Made by a program: the position numbers and the translations under genes. Source: Pseudomonas ekonensis (GTDB lineage Bacteria; Pseudomonadota; Gammaproteobacteria; Pseudomonadales; Pseudomonadaceae). Taken from it: a stretch of DNA of 64,000 bases. The notes beneath the pieces are model-generated. The model was not told the origin of the DNA, did not search any database, and was given only the letters and a program-made list of their open reading frames with translations. Below, piece after piece: positions 45,813 through 57,034 of the stretch (positions within the stretch are counted from its first letter, which is position 1; the number at the start of each line of letters is the position of its first letter). The stretch spans positions 1,612,001 through 1,676,000 of the forward strand of contig NZ_JAHSTS010000002.1 in assembly GCF_019145435.1 (NCBI RefSeq), written 5' to 3'.

Positions 45813-46445
45813 ATGCGCAGCCTTTCGAAGATGTCGTCTGTTGTGTCCACCACCGCCATGACCGCGCTGCTCGGGGCACTGGCCCTGCCGGGCAATGCAA
45901 TGGCCATCGAGCTGAGCGACCGATTCCCCAGCTACGGCGACTCGGTTCCCGCCATCCACAACGACAGCGGCAAGACCGTGATCGTCAGAACCGACATCAG
46001 CATCGATGAACTGAAGAAGATGCGCGAAACCCTCGCCGACCAGACGCGCCAGCTCGAAGAGCTCAAACGCAGCAGCGGCTCCAGCGCCAGCGCCGGCAGC
46101 CGGGAGACCGACCAGCTCAAGGATCAGGTCAAGAAACAGGATGGCGAACTGGACACCCTGCGCCGGCAGTTGGAGGAACTCAAGCGCAGCAGCGGTTCCA
46201 GCTCAAGCGCCGGCAGCCGCGACACCGACGAACTCAGGAACAAGGTCAAGGAGCAGGATCGGGAACTGGACAACCTGCGCCGCCAGGTAGAAGAACTCAA
46301 ACGCAGCAGCGGTTCCAGCTCAAGCTCCAGCTCAAGCTCAAGCTCAAGCGAACTGTCGAGCCTCAAGCGGGACATCAGCGATCAGGATCGCGCGATGGAT
46401 CAGCTCAAACGCACCGTGGAGGAGCTGAGCCGCAAGGTGAAATGA
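45813..46445 (+). CDS. Exported coiled-coil protein with 39-residue tandem repeats and a serine tract
   Basis: I do not recognise a named family. ATG 45813 has AAGGAAA 9 bases upstream; the frame from 45765 lacks one. Residues 1-31 form a signal peptide ending NAMA. The 210-residue protein then has a short segment with a TVIVRTDISIDELKK stretch and a coiled coil from residue 65. Two exact-length 39-residue repeats (residues 79-117 and 118-156) and a third partial copy follow the plan QLEELKRSSGSS, spacer, then DELxxxVKxQDxELDxLR. In the third copy the spacer is replaced by 12 serines encoded by hexamer repeats. The end is basic. It may be a periplasmic spacer or filament; the role is unknown. 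Confidence 0.8.
   Translation: MRSLSKMSSVVSTTAMTALLGALALPGNAMAIELSDRFPSYGDSVPAIHNDSGKTVIVRTDISIDELKKMRETLADQTRQLEELKRSSGSSASAGSRETDQLKDQVKKQDGELDTLRRQLEELKRSSGSSSSAGSRDTDELRNKVKEQDRELDNLRRQVEELKRSSGSSSSSSSSSSSSELSSLKRDISDQDRAMDQLKRTVEELSRKVK
46047..46349 (+). repeat. 117-bp tandem repeat and serine hexamer tract inside the coiled-coil gene
   Basis: Units start at 46047, 46164 and 46281, exactly 117 bases apart, each beginning CGN-CAG-NTN-GAR-GAR-CTC-AAR-CGC-AGC-AGC. In the third, bases 46314-46349 are a TCNAGC hexamer array coding for 12 serines. The copies have diverged at third positions, so the duplication is not very recent. Confidence 0.9.
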
Positions 46446-46451
46446 GGGGAA

Positions 46452-46527
46452 TGGTGCCCGAGACAGGAATCGAACCTGCGACCTTCGCGTTACGAGTGCG
46501 CTGCTCTACCGGCTGAGCTACACGGGC
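46452..46527 (-). tRNA. tRNA-Thr (anticodon CGT)
   Basis: The minus strand folds into a 76-nt cloverleaf: acceptor GCCCGTG, D arm GCTCAGCCGGTAGAGC, anticodon loop CTCGTAA with CGT, T arm with GGTTCGATTCC, and an encoded 3' CCA. It reads ACG codons. It lies 131 bases after pnp, on the same strand. Confidence 0.96.
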
Positions 46528-46600
46528 GGTGGGCTAAACCTAGCATCGGTCTCGGCGCCCGGCAACCCATCTCGCGCCGCAATCATTTTTGACAGGAAAA

Positions 46601-46634
46601 AAAATGCCCCGCCGTTTTCACGGCGGGGCATTTT
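46601..46634 (-). terminator. Terminator after pnp
   Basis: AAAATGCCCCGCCG and CGGCGGGGCATTTT form a perfect 14-bp stem with a 6-base loop, and the minus strand continues into a long T-run. It separates pnp from tRNA-Thr. Confidence 0.95.
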
Positions 46635-46658
46635 CATTGCGCGAAAGCCTGGGGTCGA

Positions 46659-48764
46659 TTAAACGCCCGAAGCCTTGGCAGCCGCCACGTCTTTGATGGA
46701 CAGCTTGATGCGGCCGCGGTTGTCCACGTCCAGCACCAGCACTTCCACTTCCTGGCCTTCCTTCAGGATGTCGGTGACTTTCTCTACGCGAGCGTCGCTC
46801 AGCATCGAGATGTGCACCAGACCGTCCTTGCCCGGCAGGATGTTGACGAACGCGCCGAAGTCGACGATGCGCTCAACCTTGCCCACGTAGATCTTGCCGA
46901 TCTCGGCTTCGGCGGTGATGCCCAGAACGCGCTGACGGGCAGCTTCTGCGGCTTCCTTGGTTTCGCCGAAGATCTTGATCGAGCCGTCGTCTTCGATGTC
47001 GATCGACGCCTTGGTCTCTTCGCAGATGGCACGGATGGTCGCGCCGCCCTTGCCGATCACGTCGCGGATCTTGTCGGTGTCGATCTTCATCGCGATCATG
47101 GTCGGTGCGTTGGCCGACAGTTCGGTACGCGACTGGCCGATGACCTGGTTCATCTGACCGAGGATGTTCAGGCGCGCTTCCAGGGCCTGGCCCAGGGCGA
47201 TCTCCATGATCTCTTCGGTGATGCCCTTGATCTTGATGTCCATCTGCAGTGCGGTGACGCCTTTGGCGGTACCGGCCACTTTGAAGTCCATGTCGCCCAG
47301 GTGGTCTTCGTCACCCAGGATGTCGGTCAGGACGGCGAACTTCTCGCCTTCCTTCACCAGGCCCATGGCGATACCGGCCACCGGCGCCTTCATCGGCACA
47401 CCGGCGTCCATCAGCGCCAGGGAAGCGCCGCACACGGAAGCCATCGAGCTGGAGCCGTTGGATTCGGTGATTTCCGACACCACGCGAACGGTGTACGGGA
47501 ATTCGTCGGCGGCAGGCAGCATGGCCTGGACCGAACGGCGGGCCAGACGGCCGTGGCCGATTTCGCGACGGCCGGCGCCGCCCATGCGACCGCACTCGCC
47601 CACCGAGAACGGAGGGAAGTTGTAGTGCAGCATGAACGAGTCTTTCTTCTCGCCTTCCAGGGTGTCCAGCAGTTGCGCGTCACGGGCGGTGCCCAGGGTC
47701 GCGACCACCAGGGCCTGGGTTTCGCCACGGGTGAACAGCGCCGAACCGTGGGTCTTCGGCAGCACGCCGACTTCGATGTTCAGCGGACGCACGGTGCGGG
47801 TGTCGCGGCCGTCGATGCGTGGCTTGCCGTTGACGATGTTCTCGCGAACGGTGCGGTATTCGATTTCGCCGAAAGCGGCTTTCACTTCGCCGGCCGAAGG
47901 CTGGCCTTCTTCACCGGACAGCTTGGCGACCGCCTGGTCGCGCAGCTCGCCCAGACGGGCGTAGCGGTCGGCCTTGACGGTGATGGTGTAGCCCTGGGAA
48001 ATCGCTTCGCCGAACTCGGCACGGATCGCGCCCAGCAGTTCGGTGGCCTCGGCGGCAGGCGCCCAGTCCCAGGTCGGCTTGGCGGCTTCGGCGGCCAGTT
48101 CCTTGACGGCCTTGATGACCGACTGGAATTCGTCGTGGGCGAACAGCACGGCGCCCAGCATCTGGTCTTCGGTCAGCTCCTTGGCTTCCGATTCGACCAT
48201 CAGCACGGCCTCTTCGGTACCGGCCACGACCATGTCCAGGCTCGAAGCGGCCAGTTGCTCGTAGGTCGGGTTCAGCAGGTAGCCGGTGCTTTCGTGGAAA
48301 GCGACGCGGGCGGCGCCGATCGGGCCGTCGAACGGAATGCCGGAGATGGCCAGGGCAGCCGAGGTACCGATCATCGCAGCGATGTCCGGATCGGTCTTCT
48401 TGCTGGTGGAAACGACGGTGCAGACGACCTGCACTTCGTTCATGAAGCCTTCAGGGAACAGCGGACGGATCGGACGGTCGATCAGTCGGGAAGTCAGGGT
48501 TTCCTTCTCGGAAGGACGGCCTTCGCGCTTGAAGAAACCGCCAGGGATCTTGCCTGCGGCGTAGGTCTTTTCCTGGTAGTGAACGGACAGGGGGAAGAAA
48601 CCCTTGCCCGGATCGGCTTGCTTGGCGCCGACCACGGTCACCAGTACGCTGACGTCGTCGTCAACGGTGACCAGCACTGCGCCGGTGGCCTGACGGGCGA
48701 TGCGGCCTGTCTCGAGGGTGACGGTCGACTGACCGAACTGGAACTTCTTGATTACCGGGTTCAC
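46659..48764 (-). CDS. pnp: Polynucleotide phosphorylase
   Basis: A 3'-5' phosphorolytic exoribonuclease and degradosome member of 701 residues. Two RNase PH-like domains (about 1-220 and 310-540) flank a helical linker, and the C-terminus carries a KH domain ([13 protein letters not shown]) and an S1 domain ([18 protein letters not shown]). It is downstream of rpsO as in most proteobacteria. PNPase controls its own mRNA through RNase III cleavage of the leader in E. coli; a comparable leader is possible in the 209-base rpsO-pnp gap. Confidence 0.98.
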   Translation of the reverse strand: MNPVIKKFQFGQSTVTLETGRIARQATGAVLVTVDDDVSVLVTVVGAKQADPGKGFFPLSVHYQEKTYAAGKIPGGFFKREGRPSEKETLTSRLIDRPIRPLFPEGFMNEVQVVCTVVSTSKKTDPDIAAMIGTSAALAISGIPFDGPIGAARVAFHESTGYLLNPTYEQLAASSLDMVVAGTEEAVLMVESEAKELTEDQMLGAVLFAHDEFQSVIKAVKELAAEAAKPTWDWAPAAEATELLGAIRAEFGEAISQGYTITVKADRYARLGELRDQAVAKLSGEEGQPSAGEVKAAFGEIEYRTVRENIVNGKPRIDGRDTRTVRPLNIEVGVLPKTHGSALFTRGETQALVVATLGTARDAQLLDTLEGEKKDSFMLHYNFPPFSVGECGRMGGAGRREIGHGRLARRSVQAMLPAADEFPYTVRVVSEITESNGSSSMASVCGASLALMDAGVPMKAPVAGIAMGLVKEGEKFAVLTDILGDEDHLGDMDFKVAGTAKGVTALQMDIKIKGITEEIMEIALGQALEARLNILGQMNQVIGQSRTELSANAPTMIAMKIDTDKIRDVIGKGGATIRAICEETKASIDIEDDGSIKIFGETKEAAEAARQRVLGITAEAEIGKIYVGKVERIVDFGAFVNILPGKDGLVHISMLSDARVEKVTDILKEGQEVEVLVLDVDNRGRIKLSIKDVAAAKASGV

Positions 48765-48973
48765 GGTGTCCTACCTTCTTTGTGGCTCTTGGGGGAACTG
48801 GTTTCTTGCGAAATTCTTGGGCAATGTCGGGAATCGGCCCGATGCGGATTGTCCGGGGTGCTGCCGGGATGAATCAGGTGCCTCAGATAAAACTTGAGGC
48901 TGGGAGCCTGCCGCCTGCCGGCGGAAAACCGCAGACAGCCGACAGGCAACCAACCTCATAGCGCGATCGCTGA

Positions 48974-49243
48974 TTAGCGACGCAGGCCCAGGCGGCCGAT
49001 CAGAGCGCTGTAGCGGCTCAGATCTTTGCCTTTCAGGTAGTCCAGCAGCTTGCGACGCTGGTTAACCATGCGGATCAGACCACGACGGGAGTGGTGGTCT
49101 TTGCCGTTGGCCTTGAAGTGACCTTGCAGCTTGTTGATGTTGGCGGTCAGCAGTGCAACTTGCACTTCTGGCGAGCCGGTATCACCAACGGCTTGCTGGT
49201 AGTCGGTAACGATTTGAGCTTTTTCTGCTGCGCTGAGAGCCAT
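48974..49243 (-). CDS. rpsO: 30S ribosomal protein S15
   Basis: The 89-residue primary rRNA-binding protein S15. It has the expected length and the conserved pattern [21 protein letters not shown] and [18 protein letters not shown]. It represses its own translation in E. coli. The gene follows truB by 139 bases and precedes pnp. Confidence 0.98.
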   Translation of the reverse strand: MALSAAEKAQIVTDYQQAVGDTGSPEVQVALLTANINKLQGHFKANGKDHHSRRGLIRMVNQRRKLLDYLKGKDLSRYSALIGRLGLRR

Positions 49244-49382
49244 GAGGCAATCCTTTTATCAGGAAACCGTCCAGGGACGGTTTCAACAGGCCAGGGACAA
49301 ATCCCTGTATCAATAAAAGAGCAGTGACCGTGCCTGTTGACAGCCACCCTCGCCGGCCCGCTGTTACGCGAACCGGTTCCGG

Positions 49383-50300
49383 TCATTCCGACCGAATCAA
49401 GCGACGCGGCGCAATGCGCCCGTCTTCGCTCACTTCACCGATGCCGATGAAGCGACCGTTGTGATCCTGTACCCGCACCATGCCGAACTTCGGCGCATCC
49501 GGAGCCCGCACCGGCTGGCCGTTGAGCCAGTAGAACGCGCTGTGCTCCGAGAACTTCAGCAGCGGCCAATCCTGCAGGCCGCTGTCCGCCGGCATCAGGA
49601 AGCGGTCGAGCGCTTCGTTGCCGCCTTCGGCATGGGCCGCTTCGAGCTCTTCGAGGGTCACGGTCTGCGCCAGGGTGAAAGGCCCGGCCTGGGTACGCCG
49701 CAATTCAGCGACGTACGCACCGCAACCGAGCTGCTCACCGATATCCTCCACCAGGGTGCGGATATAGGTGCCCTTGCTGCATTCCACCGCCAGTCGCGCA
49801 GTATCGCCTTCGAAGGCCAGCAATTCCAAGCGCGCAATAGTAACAGAACGCGGTTCGCGCTCCACTACTTCACCTGCACGGGCCAACTTGTAAAGCGGCT
49901 GGCCATCACGCTTGAGCGCCGAGTACATCGGCGGTATCTGATTGATTTGGCCACGAAATTGCGGCAAGACCGCTTCGATTTCGGCGCGACCGACGGTCAC
50001 CGGACGCTCCTGCAGAACCTCGCCCTCGGCATCGGCCGTGGTGGTGGTCTTGCCCAGTTGCGCCAGGGTCTCATAGCCCTTGTCGGAATCGAGCAGGTAT
50101 TGCGAGAACTTGGTCGCCTCGCCGAAGCACAGCGGCAGCACGCCGGTGGCCAGCGGGTCGAGGCTGCCCGTGTGCCCGGCCTTCTCGGCGTTGAGCAGCC
50201 AGCGGACCTTTTGCAGCGCCGCGTTGGAGGTGAACCCCAACGGCTTGTCGAGCAGGATGATGCCGCTGACGTTACGACGGATACGTTTGACCTGGGCCAC
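49383..50300 (-). CDS. truB: tRNA pseudouridine(55) synthase
   Basis: It makes pseudouridine 55 in the T loop of tRNAs. The start is GTG at 50300 (protein begins [19 protein letters not shown], 305 residues), 4 bases after the rbfA stop, with AAGGAG 7 bases upstream inside the rbfA end. The catalytic Asp lies in [17 protein letters not shown]. The longer frame would start within rbfA. A C-terminal PUA-like region completes the protein. Confidence 0.97.
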   Translation of the reverse strand: MAQVKRIRRNVSGIILLDKPLGFTSNAALQKVRWLLNAEKAGHTGSLDPLATGVLPLCFGEATKFSQYLLDSDKGYETLAQLGKTTTTADAEGEVLQERPVTVGRAEIEAVLPQFRGQINQIPPMYSALKRDGQPLYKLARAGEVVEREPRSVTIARLELLAFEGDTARLAVECSKGTYIRTLVEDIGEQLGCGAYVAELRRTQAGPFTLAQTVTLEELEAAHAEGGNEALDRFLMPADSGLQDWPLLKFSEHSAFYWLNGQPVRAPDAPKFGMVRVQDHNGRFIGIGEVSEDGRIAPRRLIRSE

Positions 50301-50304
50301 CGGA

Positions 50305-50706
50305 TTACTCCTTGGTGTCTTCGGGTTCGGCCGACGTCTCGTGCAGGCTGTCTTCAGCCACCGCACGGTCGATCAGGGCCGACAGGTGCGCGCCGCGGGC
50401 GACGCTTTCGTCGTAGTGGAAATGCAGTTGCGGCACGCTGCGCAGCTTCATTTCGCGGGCCAGCTGCATGCGCAGGAAACCGGCGGCGGCGTTCAGCACC
50501 TTGATGCTCTGCGCGATGTCGGCGGCGTTGTCCTGCCCCATCACGGTGATGAAGATCTTGGCGTGACCGACGTCACGGCTGACATCCACCGCAGTGATGG
50601 TGACCAGGCCGACGCGCGGGTCTTTGACTTCACGACGGATCAGTTGGGCCAGCTCGCGCTGCATCTGATCGCCGATACGTTGGGTACGGCTGTATTCTTT
50701 TGCCAT
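50305..50706 (-). CDS. rbfA: 30S ribosome-binding factor A
   Basis: A 133-residue cold-shock assembly factor for the small ribosomal subunit with a KH-type fold. The N-terminus ([19 protein letters not shown]) and [12 protein letters not shown] are typical. It lies between infB and truB. A stable hairpin lies in the 159-base gap after infB. Confidence 0.97.
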   Translation of the reverse strand: MAKEYSRTQRIGDQMQRELAQLIRREVKDPRVGLVTITAVDVSRDVGHAKIFITVMGQDNAADIAQSIKVLNAAAGFLRMQLAREMKLRSVPQLHFHYDESVARGAHLSALIDRAVAEDSLHETSAEPEDTKE

Positions 50707-50760
50707 GGTTTGTTACCTGTAACTGCCCCACGGCGAAACCCGTGAGGTCTGAAAGCGGCA

Positions 50761-50794
50761 AACGCCCGGCCTGGCGGAGGCCAGACCGGGCGTT
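50761..50794 (-). promoter_or_regulatory. Large hairpin between infB and rbfA
   Basis: A 15-base arm (50761-50775) and its complement (50780-50794) pair at all but one position around a 4-base loop. There is no T-run on the minus strand, so it is likelier a processing or stability structure than a full terminator inside this operon. Confidence 0.6.
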
Positions 50795-50865
50795 GCGTTT
50801 AGAGTCCGCCGGACGGGCTGCGCAGATCGCTGCGGCGGCCCGTTGCGGCTCCTGAAGTGCGCGAG

Positions 50866-53388
50866 TCAGAGGCTGCGAGCAACCTGAACCTTCTCGAAGA
50901 CTTCGATCTTGTCGCCGACCTTGACGTCGTTGTAGCTCTTCACGCCGATGCCGCATTCCATGCCGGCACGGACTTCGGAAGCGTCATCCTTGAAGCGGCG
51001 CAGGGATTCCAGCTCGCCTTCGAAGATCACGATGTCTTCACGCAGTACGCGGATCGGACGGTTACGGTGCACGACACCTTCGACCACCATGCAGCCGGCG
51101 ATCGCGCCGAACTTCGGCGAACGGAACACGTCACGCACTTCGGCGATGCCCAGGATGTTCTCGCGGACATCGCTGCCGAGCATGCCGGTCAGGGCCTTCT
51201 TGACGTCTTCGATGATGTCGTAGATCACGTTGTAGTAACGCATGTCCAGACCTTCCTGCTCGACGATCTTCCGTGCGCCCGCATCGGCACGCACGTTGAA
51301 GCCGAACAGCACGGCGTTGGAAGCCAGTGCCAGGTTGGCGTCGGATTCGGTGATGCCACCGACGCCGCCGCCGACCACGCGCACTTGCACTTCGTCGTTG
51401 CCCAGGCCGTTGAGGGCGCCTTGCAGGGCCTCCAGCGAACCGCGGACGTCGGACTTGAGGACGATGTTGAGCGTCTTCTTCTCTTCCTGGCCCATGCTTT
51501 CGAAGATGTTTTCCAGCTTGCCGGCGTGGGCGCGGGCCAGCTTGACTTCGCGGAACTTGCCTTGACGGAACAGGGCCACTTCACGGGCCTTCTTCTCGTC
51601 GGCCACCACGCTCATCTCGTCACCGGCGTCAGGCGTGCCGTCCAGGCCGAGGATCTCGACCGGAATGGCCGGGCCCGCTTCCTTGATCGGCTTGCCGTTC
51701 TCGTCGAGCATGGCGCGCACGCGGCCATAGTTCGAACCGACCAGCACCATGTCGCCTTGACGCAGGGTACCGTCCTGAACCAGCACGGTGGCCACCGGGC
51801 CGCGGCCCTTGTCCAGACGCGACTCGACCACGACACCACGGCCTGGGGCCGACGGAGTGGCGGTGAGCTCAAGCACTTCGGCCTGCAGCAGCACGGCTTC
51901 GAGCAGCTCGTCGACGCCGGTACCCATCTTCGCCGAAACCGGAACGAACGGCGTGTCGCCACCCCAGTCTTCCGGCGTCACGCCGTGGGTCGCCAGTTCG
52001 CTGCGGATGCGGTCGAGGTCGGCACCCGGCTTGTCGATCTTGTTCACCGCCACCACCAGCGGCACGCCAGCAGCCTGGGCGTGCTGAACGGCTTCGATGG
52101 TTTGCGGCATCACGCCGTCGTCGGCCGCGACCACCAGGATCACGATGTCGGTCGCCTTGGCGCCACGGGCACGCATCGCGGTGAACGCCGCGTGACCCGG
52201 GGTGTCGAGGAAGGTGACCATGCCGCGTTCGGTTTCGACGTGGTACGCACCGATGTGCTGGGTGATGCCGCCGGCTTCGCCCGCAGCGACCTTGGCGCGA
52301 CGGATGTAGTCGAGCAGCGAGGTCTTGCCGTGGTCAACGTGGCCCATGACGGTCACGACCGGAGCACGAGGCACCGCCTCGCCTTCGAACTTCAGGGACT
52401 CGGCCAGGGAATCTTCCAGGGCGGTGTCGCTGATCAGGGTCACTTTGTGGCCCAGTTCTTCGGCGACCAGCTGGGCAGTTTCCTGGTCCAGTACCTGGTT
52501 GATGGTGGCCGGGGTGCCCAGCTTGAACATGAACTTGATGATTTCAGCAGCCTTGACCGACATCTGCTGGGCCAGATCGCCCACGGTGATGGTCTCGCCG
52601 ATCTTCACGTCACGCACCACCGGCCCGGTAGGGCTCTGGAAACCGTGGGCGTTGCGTTTCTTCAGCTTGGACTTGCTGCTGCGACCGCCGCGGCGGAAGC
52701 CATCGCTTTCTTCGTCGGTGGTGCGGGGCGCCACGCGAGGGGCGGGTGCCTTTTCCTTGACCGATGCGCGGTGCGGAGCGTTCTTGCGCTCGCCGTCACC
52801 GCCGCCGCGACGGCTGTTCTCGTCGGCGCGTGGCTTGTCCGGACGACGCTGGTCGTCACGCTTGCGCACTTCGACGACCGGGGCGGCCGGCGCGGCGGAT
52901 ACCGCTTCGCGCACAGGCTCGGCCACCGGAGCCGGAGCGGCCACAGGCTCGGCCGCAGCGGCCGGGGCAGCAGGAGGCTGACGGCGCGCTTCTTCTTCGG
53001 CGCGCAGGCGGGCTTCCTCTTCTGCCTTTTGACGGGCAGCGTTTTCCACGGCGCGGCGCTCGTCCAGCTCACGCTGACGCTCGGCCTCGATTTCTTCGGG
53101 GCTGCGCTGCACGAAAACCTTTTTCTTGCGCACTTCTACGCTGATGCTCTTGCTGCCGGCCACCCGCAGGGTGCTGGTGGTTTTACGCTGCAGCGTGATC
53201 TTGCGTGGTTCTTCCACTTTCGCCTTGTGGCTGCTCTTCAAGTGAGTCAGCAGGGACTGCTTTTCACTGTCAGTCACATGTTCTTCGGCGGCGGTGTGCG
53301 GCAGACCTGCCTCACGCATCTGCTGCAACAGGCGCTCTACCGGTGTTTTGACCTCATCGGCCAGTTGTTTCACCGTGACTTGCGTCAT
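50866..53388 (-). CDS. infB: Translation initiation factor IF-2
   Basis: An 840-residue GTPase that brings fMet-tRNA to the 30S subunit. The IF2 N-terminal domain ([21 protein letters not shown], residues 4-24) is followed by a long charged, Ala/Pro/Arg-rich linker (about 100-250) and a second N-domain near 270-320. The GTPase has G1 GHVDHGKT at 349-356, DTPGHAAF and NKID, and domains II-IV finish the protein. It lies between nusA (27-base gap) and rbfA. Confidence 0.98.
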   Translation of the reverse strand: MTQVTVKQLADEVKTPVERLLQQMREAGLPHTAAEEHVTDSEKQSLLTHLKSSHKAKVEEPRKITLQRKTTSTLRVAGSKSISVEVRKKKVFVQRSPEEIEAERQRELDERRAVENAARQKAEEEARLRAEEEARRQPPAAPAAAAEPVAAPAPVAEPVREAVSAAPAAPVVEVRKRDDQRRPDKPRADENSRRGGGDGERKNAPHRASVKEKAPAPRVAPRTTDEESDGFRRGGRSSKSKLKKRNAHGFQSPTGPVVRDVKIGETITVGDLAQQMSVKAAEIIKFMFKLGTPATINQVLDQETAQLVAEELGHKVTLISDTALEDSLAESLKFEGEAVPRAPVVTVMGHVDHGKTSLLDYIRRAKVAAGEAGGITQHIGAYHVETERGMVTFLDTPGHAAFTAMRARGAKATDIVILVVAADDGVMPQTIEAVQHAQAAGVPLVVAVNKIDKPGADLDRIRSELATHGVTPEDWGGDTPFVPVSAKMGTGVDELLEAVLLQAEVLELTATPSAPGRGVVVESRLDKGRGPVATVLVQDGTLRQGDMVLVGSNYGRVRAMLDENGKPIKEAGPAIPVEILGLDGTPDAGDEMSVVADEKKAREVALFRQGKFREVKLARAHAGKLENIFESMGQEEKKTLNIVLKSDVRGSLEALQGALNGLGNDEVQVRVVGGGVGGITESDANLALASNAVLFGFNVRADAGARKIVEQEGLDMRYYNVIYDIIEDVKKALTGMLGSDVRENILGIAEVRDVFRSPKFGAIAGCMVVEGVVHRNRPIRVLREDIVIFEGELESLRRFKDDASEVRAGMECGIGVKSYNDVKVGDKIEVFEKVQVARSL

Positions 53389-53415
53389 GCACTTCTCTCC
53401 TCAGGCCGCGCCTAA

Positions 53416-54897
53416 TTACTCGAACCAGTGGGCTCGGGCGGCCATGATCAACTTGCCGGCACGCTCTTCGTCGATACCGTCGATGTCGAGCAGGTCGTCA
53501 ATCGACTGCTCGGCCAGGTCTTCGCGGTTAACTACGCCGCGCACCGCCAGTTCCGCCGCCAGATCCTTGTCCATGCCCTCAAGCGAGAGCAGGTCTTCGG
53601 CCGGATGGGCGTCTGCCAGTTTTTCCTCAGTAGCGATGGCCTTGGTCAACAACCGGTCCTTGGCGCGAGCACGAAGCTCGTTGACGATTTCCTCGTCGAA
53701 GCCGTCGATGTTGAGCATCTCTTCCAGCGGTACGTAGGCAATCTCTTCCAGGCTGGTGAAGCCTTCGTCGACCAGCACCTGGGCCAGCTCTTCGTCGACT
53801 TCCAGCTCGTCGATGAAGTTGCGCAGGATGTCGCCGGTCTCCGCCTGTTGCTTGGCCTGGATGTCCGATTCGGTCATCACGTTCAGGGTCCAACCGGTCA
53901 GCTGACTGGCCAGACGCACGTTCTGGCCGCCGCGGCCGATGGCCTGAGCGAGGTTGTCGGCACCCACCGCGATGTCCATGGCGTGGGCGTCTTCGTCAAC
54001 GATGATCGCCGCCACTTCGGCAGGCGACATGGCATTGATCACGAACTGCGCCGGGTTGTCGTCCCACAGGACGATGTCCACACGCTCGCCACCCAACTCG
54101 CCCGACACGGCCTGGACGCGCGAACCGCGCATGCCGATGCACGCGCCCTGCGGGTCGATGCGCTTGTCCTTGGAACGGACGGCGATCTTGGCGCGCGAAC
54201 CCGGATCCCGGGAAGCGGCCATCACTTCGATCAGGCCTTCGGCGATTTCCGGCACTTCGATGCGGAACAGCTCGATCAGCATTTCCGGCGCGGTGCGCGA
54301 CAGGATCAGCTGCGGGCCGCGGTTCTCGGTGCGGATTTCCTTGAGCAGCGCACGCAGGCGCACGCCGACCCGGAAGGTCTCGCGGGAGATGATGTCTTCA
54401 CGGGCCAGCAACGCTTCGGCGTTGTTGCCCAAGTCGACGATCACGTTGTCGCGGGTCACTTTTTTCACGGTGCCGGAGATGATCTCTCCCAGGCGCTCGC
54501 GGTAGGCGTCCACGACCTGGGCGCGCTCGGCTTCACGAACCTTCTGTACGATGACCTGCTTGGCGGTCTGCGCCGCGATGCGGCCGAACTCGATGGACTC
54601 GATCTTCTCTTCGACGACGTCGCCGACCTTGGCGCCCGGATGCGTTTCGGCAACCTTGCTTGGCCAGGTCTCGATGGCCGGATCGTCCAGATCGGCTTCC
54701 TCGACCACCGTCCAGCGACGGAAAGTCTCGTAGGAACCGGTGTGGCGGTTGATTTCCACACGCAGGTCCACTTCGTCTTCAAAACGTTTTTTGGTTGCAG
54801 TGGCCAGAGCCAGCTCCAGCGCTTCAAAAATCACGCCTGCCGGTACACCCTTTTCATTGGATACCGACTCAACAACCAGCAGTACTTCTTTGCTCAT
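53416..54897 (-). CDS. nusA: Transcription termination/antitermination factor NusA
   Basis: A 493-residue RNA polymerase-binding factor. I start at ATG 54897 ([19 protein letters not shown]). The N-terminal polymerase-binding domain is followed by S1 (about 135-200), two KH domains ([13 protein letters not shown] and [11 protein letters not shown]) and two C-terminal acidic repeats, the usual proteobacterial form. It follows rimP closely and takes part in autoregulation of this operon in E. coli. Confidence 0.98.
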   Translation of the reverse strand: MSKEVLLVVESVSNEKGVPAGVIFEALELALATATKKRFEDEVDLRVEINRHTGSYETFRRWTVVEEADLDDPAIETWPSKVAETHPGAKVGDVVEEKIESIEFGRIAAQTAKQVIVQKVREAERAQVVDAYRERLGEIISGTVKKVTRDNVIVDLGNNAEALLAREDIISRETFRVGVRLRALLKEIRTENRGPQLILSRTAPEMLIELFRIEVPEIAEGLIEVMAASRDPGSRAKIAVRSKDKRIDPQGACIGMRGSRVQAVSGELGGERVDIVLWDDNPAQFVINAMSPAEVAAIIVDEDAHAMDIAVGADNLAQAIGRGGQNVRLASQLTGWTLNVMTESDIQAKQQAETGDILRNFIDELEVDEELAQVLVDEGFTSLEEIAYVPLEEMLNIDGFDEEIVNELRARAKDRLLTKAIATEEKLADAHPAEDLLSLEGMDKDLAAELAVRGVVNREDLAEQSIDDLLDIDGIDEERAGKLIMAARAHWFE

Positions 54898-54956
54898 CGT
54901 ACGCCTCGCCTTTCGCAAGCCATTGGATCCGCGGGATCCGCAGTATCTGGCAGGTC

Positions 54957-55415
54957 TCAGTCAAAACTGGGAATAATGTTGGCCTTGTCGATCATATCGA
55001 TCGGCAACAGGAACTCATGGTCATCCACCTGCACCACGACATCCTGCTCTTCCACTCCGCGCAGAAGGCCCTGAAAGTTGCGCCGGCCTTCAAAAGGCGA
55101 ACGCAATTTGATCTTCACTTGTTCGCCGGCATGCGAAGCAAACTGTTCCAGAGTGAACAGCGGGCGATCCATGCCAGGAGAGGACACCTCAAGGGTGTAT
55201 TCGGAACTGATCGGGTCTTCCACATCGAGAACCGCGCTGGCCTGGTGACTGACTGCCGTGCAGTCGTCGATCAGGATGCCGCCCTCTTTATCGATGTAGA
55301 TCCGCAAAACCGAATGTTTGCCTTGAGAGATGAATTCGATCCCCCAGCATTGATAGCCAAGAGCCTCGACCACCGGGGCCAACAAGGCCTGCAACTGTTC
55401 TAGCTTGCTCGACAC
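54957..55415 (-). CDS. rimP: Ribosome maturation factor RimP
   Basis: A 152-residue factor for 30S subunit assembly. The GTG at 55415 ([20 protein letters not shown]) has GAGGGGG upstream at proper distance and gives the length known for Pseudomonas RimP; an ATG at 55433 would add six residues. It is the first protein gene of the rimP-nusA-infB operon, downstream of tRNA-fMet. Confidence 0.96.
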   Translation of the reverse strand: MSSKLEQLQALLAPVVEALGYQCWGIEFISQGKHSVLRIYIDKEGGILIDDCTAVSHQASAVLDVEDPISSEYTLEVSSPGMDRPLFTLEQFASHAGEQVKIKLRSPFEGRRNFQGLLRGVEEQDVVVQVDDHEFLLPIDMIDKANIIPSFD

Positions 55416-55509
55416 CTGAACCCCCTCGTGCATGCTGTGCAAATAAAAAATGGGCAAAAAGCCCACCATGAGATTGCCGCGCGACAGCGGCATTGAAAGT
55501 GTCCAGCTA

Positions 55510-55537
55510 ACAAAAAGCCCCTGAAGAAGGGGCTCCT
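55510..55537 (-). terminator. Terminator between tRNA-fMet and rimP
   Basis: On the minus strand AGCCCC and GGGGCT pair around a short loop and are followed by TTTTTG. Partial read-through from the tRNA into rimP-nusA would fit the E. coli metY operon. Confidence 0.85.
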
Positions 55538-55542
55538 TAAAC

Positions 55543-55619
<77 letters not shown>

Positions 55620-55684
55620 ACAAAGCTGGGGCGAAAGTATACGACCGAACCCTAACAAGGGTCAATGTAACCTTCCACCTGCAA

Positions 55685-55708
55685 GAAAGCCCGCAACAGC
55701 GGGCTCTC
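55685..55708 (-). terminator. Hairpin between the two tRNA genes
   Basis: On the minus strand AGCCCGC and GCGGGCT pair around TGTT and are followed by TTCTT. It lies between tRNA-Leu and tRNA-fMet. Confidence 0.8.
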
Positions 55709-55717
55709 CTGACTAAT

Positions 55718-55803
55718 TGGTACCGAGAAGGGGACTCGAACCCCTACACCCTATGGGCACAACCACCTCAAGGTTGCGTGTCTACCAATTCCACCACCTC
55801 GGC
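55718..55803 (-). tRNA. tRNA-Leu (anticodon GAG)
   Basis: An 86-nt class II tRNA with the long variable arm (TGCCCATAGGGTGT). The anticodon stem CAACC/GGTTG has loop TTGAGGT, anticodon GAG, and CCA is encoded. It reads CUC and CUU codons. It lies 22 bases after secG, a common gammaproteobacterial order. Confidence 0.97.
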
Positions 55804-55825
55804 AAAACTACGTTTGAAACCCTTC

Positions 55826-56209
55826 TTACTTCTGCTCTTGAGCTGGAGGTACGTCAGTCGCCGAGCTGGCCGACTTTTGCTCTTGAAGCACCGGGACATC
55901 ATCAGAAGCCGGTTGTTGCTTTGGAACTTCCAACACCGCTGGATCTGGCAGACCTGCTTGAGTCAGCTGATGAGCCTTCTCTTTAGCAAAGTATCCTAAC
56001 CCTAAGCTGGTTATGAAGAAACCGGCGGCGAGTATAGCAGTAAACTTACTAAGAAAGGTAGAGGAACCTTGGCTTCCGAACACAGTATTTGAAGCACCTG
56101 CTCCGAAAGACGCACCAGCGTCCGCTCCCTTACCCTGCTGCAGCAAAACCAGAGCAACTACGCCCAATGCACCCAGCAGATGAAAAACGACTACGACTGT
56201 TTCCAGCAT
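55826..56209 (-). CDS. secG: Preprotein translocase subunit SecG
   Basis: A 127-residue subunit of the SecYEG channel. ATG 56209 is chosen over the in-frame start at 56257, which lies inside tpiA. Two membrane helices (residues 1-22 and about 52-73) flank the conserved [21 protein letters not shown]. The C-terminus is a long Pro/Gln/Ala-rich tail typical of Pseudomonas SecG. Confidence 0.96.
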   Translation of the reverse strand: MLETVVVVFHLLGALGVVALVLLQQGKGADAGASFGAGASNTVFGSQGSSTFLSKFTAILAAGFFITSLGLGYFAKEKAHQLTQAGLPDPAVLEVPKQQPASDDVPVLQEQKSASSATDVPPAQEQK

Positions 56210-56213
56210 TTTT

Positions 56214-56969
56214 TCAGTTTCCCGCGGCGCGGCAAATCGCACCGAACTCATCTGCATTCAGGGAAGCTCCACCAATGAGCCCCCCATCGATATCCGGCAT
56301 GCCGAACAGTTCAGCCGCATTGGCCGCCTTCACGCTGCCGCCGTACAGAAGCCGCACACCTCGTGCCACTTCAGGATTCTCTGCCGCCAATTGCTCACGG
56401 ATGGCCTTGTGCACATCCTGAGCCTGCTGCGGCGTCGCAGTCAGCCCGGTGCCAATGGCCCAGACCGGCTCATAAGCGATGACTGCCTTCGCAAAGGCAC
56501 CCACGCCCAATTCTTCGATGATGCTGCCCAGCTGACGCCCGACAACCTCAAGGGTCTTTCCGGCCTCGCGCTGCTCAAGGGTTTCCCCTATGCAGAGCAC
56601 CGGAACCAGACCGCAGGCCTGTGCCGCCGCGAACTTGCGGTTCAGCATCCCGTCACGCTCGCCCATGATCTGGCGACGCTCGGAGTGCCCGACAAGCACC
56701 AGGGAACAACCTGCATCCACCAACTGACTCGGAGCGATCTCACCCGTCAAGGCGCCTTGCATGGATTCCACCGCAGAATTCTGCGCGCCGACCGAAATCG
56801 ACTTTCCTTTCAGGCCATCAATCACTTGATTGATGAACAGGCAAGGCGGGAATACCGCGACATCAATGCCGCTTGGCAATGCCAGATGACGGAGGCCGTT
56901 GATCAGCTCAGCGACGCTGGCGCGGGTACCGTGCATTTTCCAGTTACCAGCTACCATAGGGCGACGCAT
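56214..56969 (-). CDS. tpiA: Triosephosphate isomerase
   Basis: It interconverts dihydroxyacetone phosphate and glyceraldehyde-3-phosphate. The 251-residue TIM barrel has Lys11 in AGNWKMHG, the catalytic His in VGHSERR and Glu in [11 protein letters not shown]. The end overlaps no other gene; secG starts 5 bases downstream, so the two are probably co-transcribed after glmM. Confidence 0.97.
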   Translation of the reverse strand: MRRPMVAGNWKMHGTRASVAELINGLRHLALPSGIDVAVFPPCLFINQVIDGLKGKSISVGAQNSAVESMQGALTGEIAPSQLVDAGCSLVLVGHSERRQIMGERDGMLNRKFAAAQACGLVPVLCIGETLEQREAGKTLEVVGRQLGSIIEELGVGAFAKAVIAYEPVWAIGTGLTATPQQAQDVHKAIREQLAAENPEVARGVRLLYGGSVKAANAAELFGMPDIDGGLIGGASLNADEFGAICRAAGN

Positions 56970-57034
56970 GCTTTACCTCGTCGGTCAAAGTGGGCGCAGA
57001 TGTTACCCAACACAATCATGGCTGGCAAGCCGAA

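Noticed and set aside
46452..46527. tRNA-Thr as a possible integration site for a mobile element
   Set aside because: No integrase and no repeated tRNA 3' end is visible nearby.
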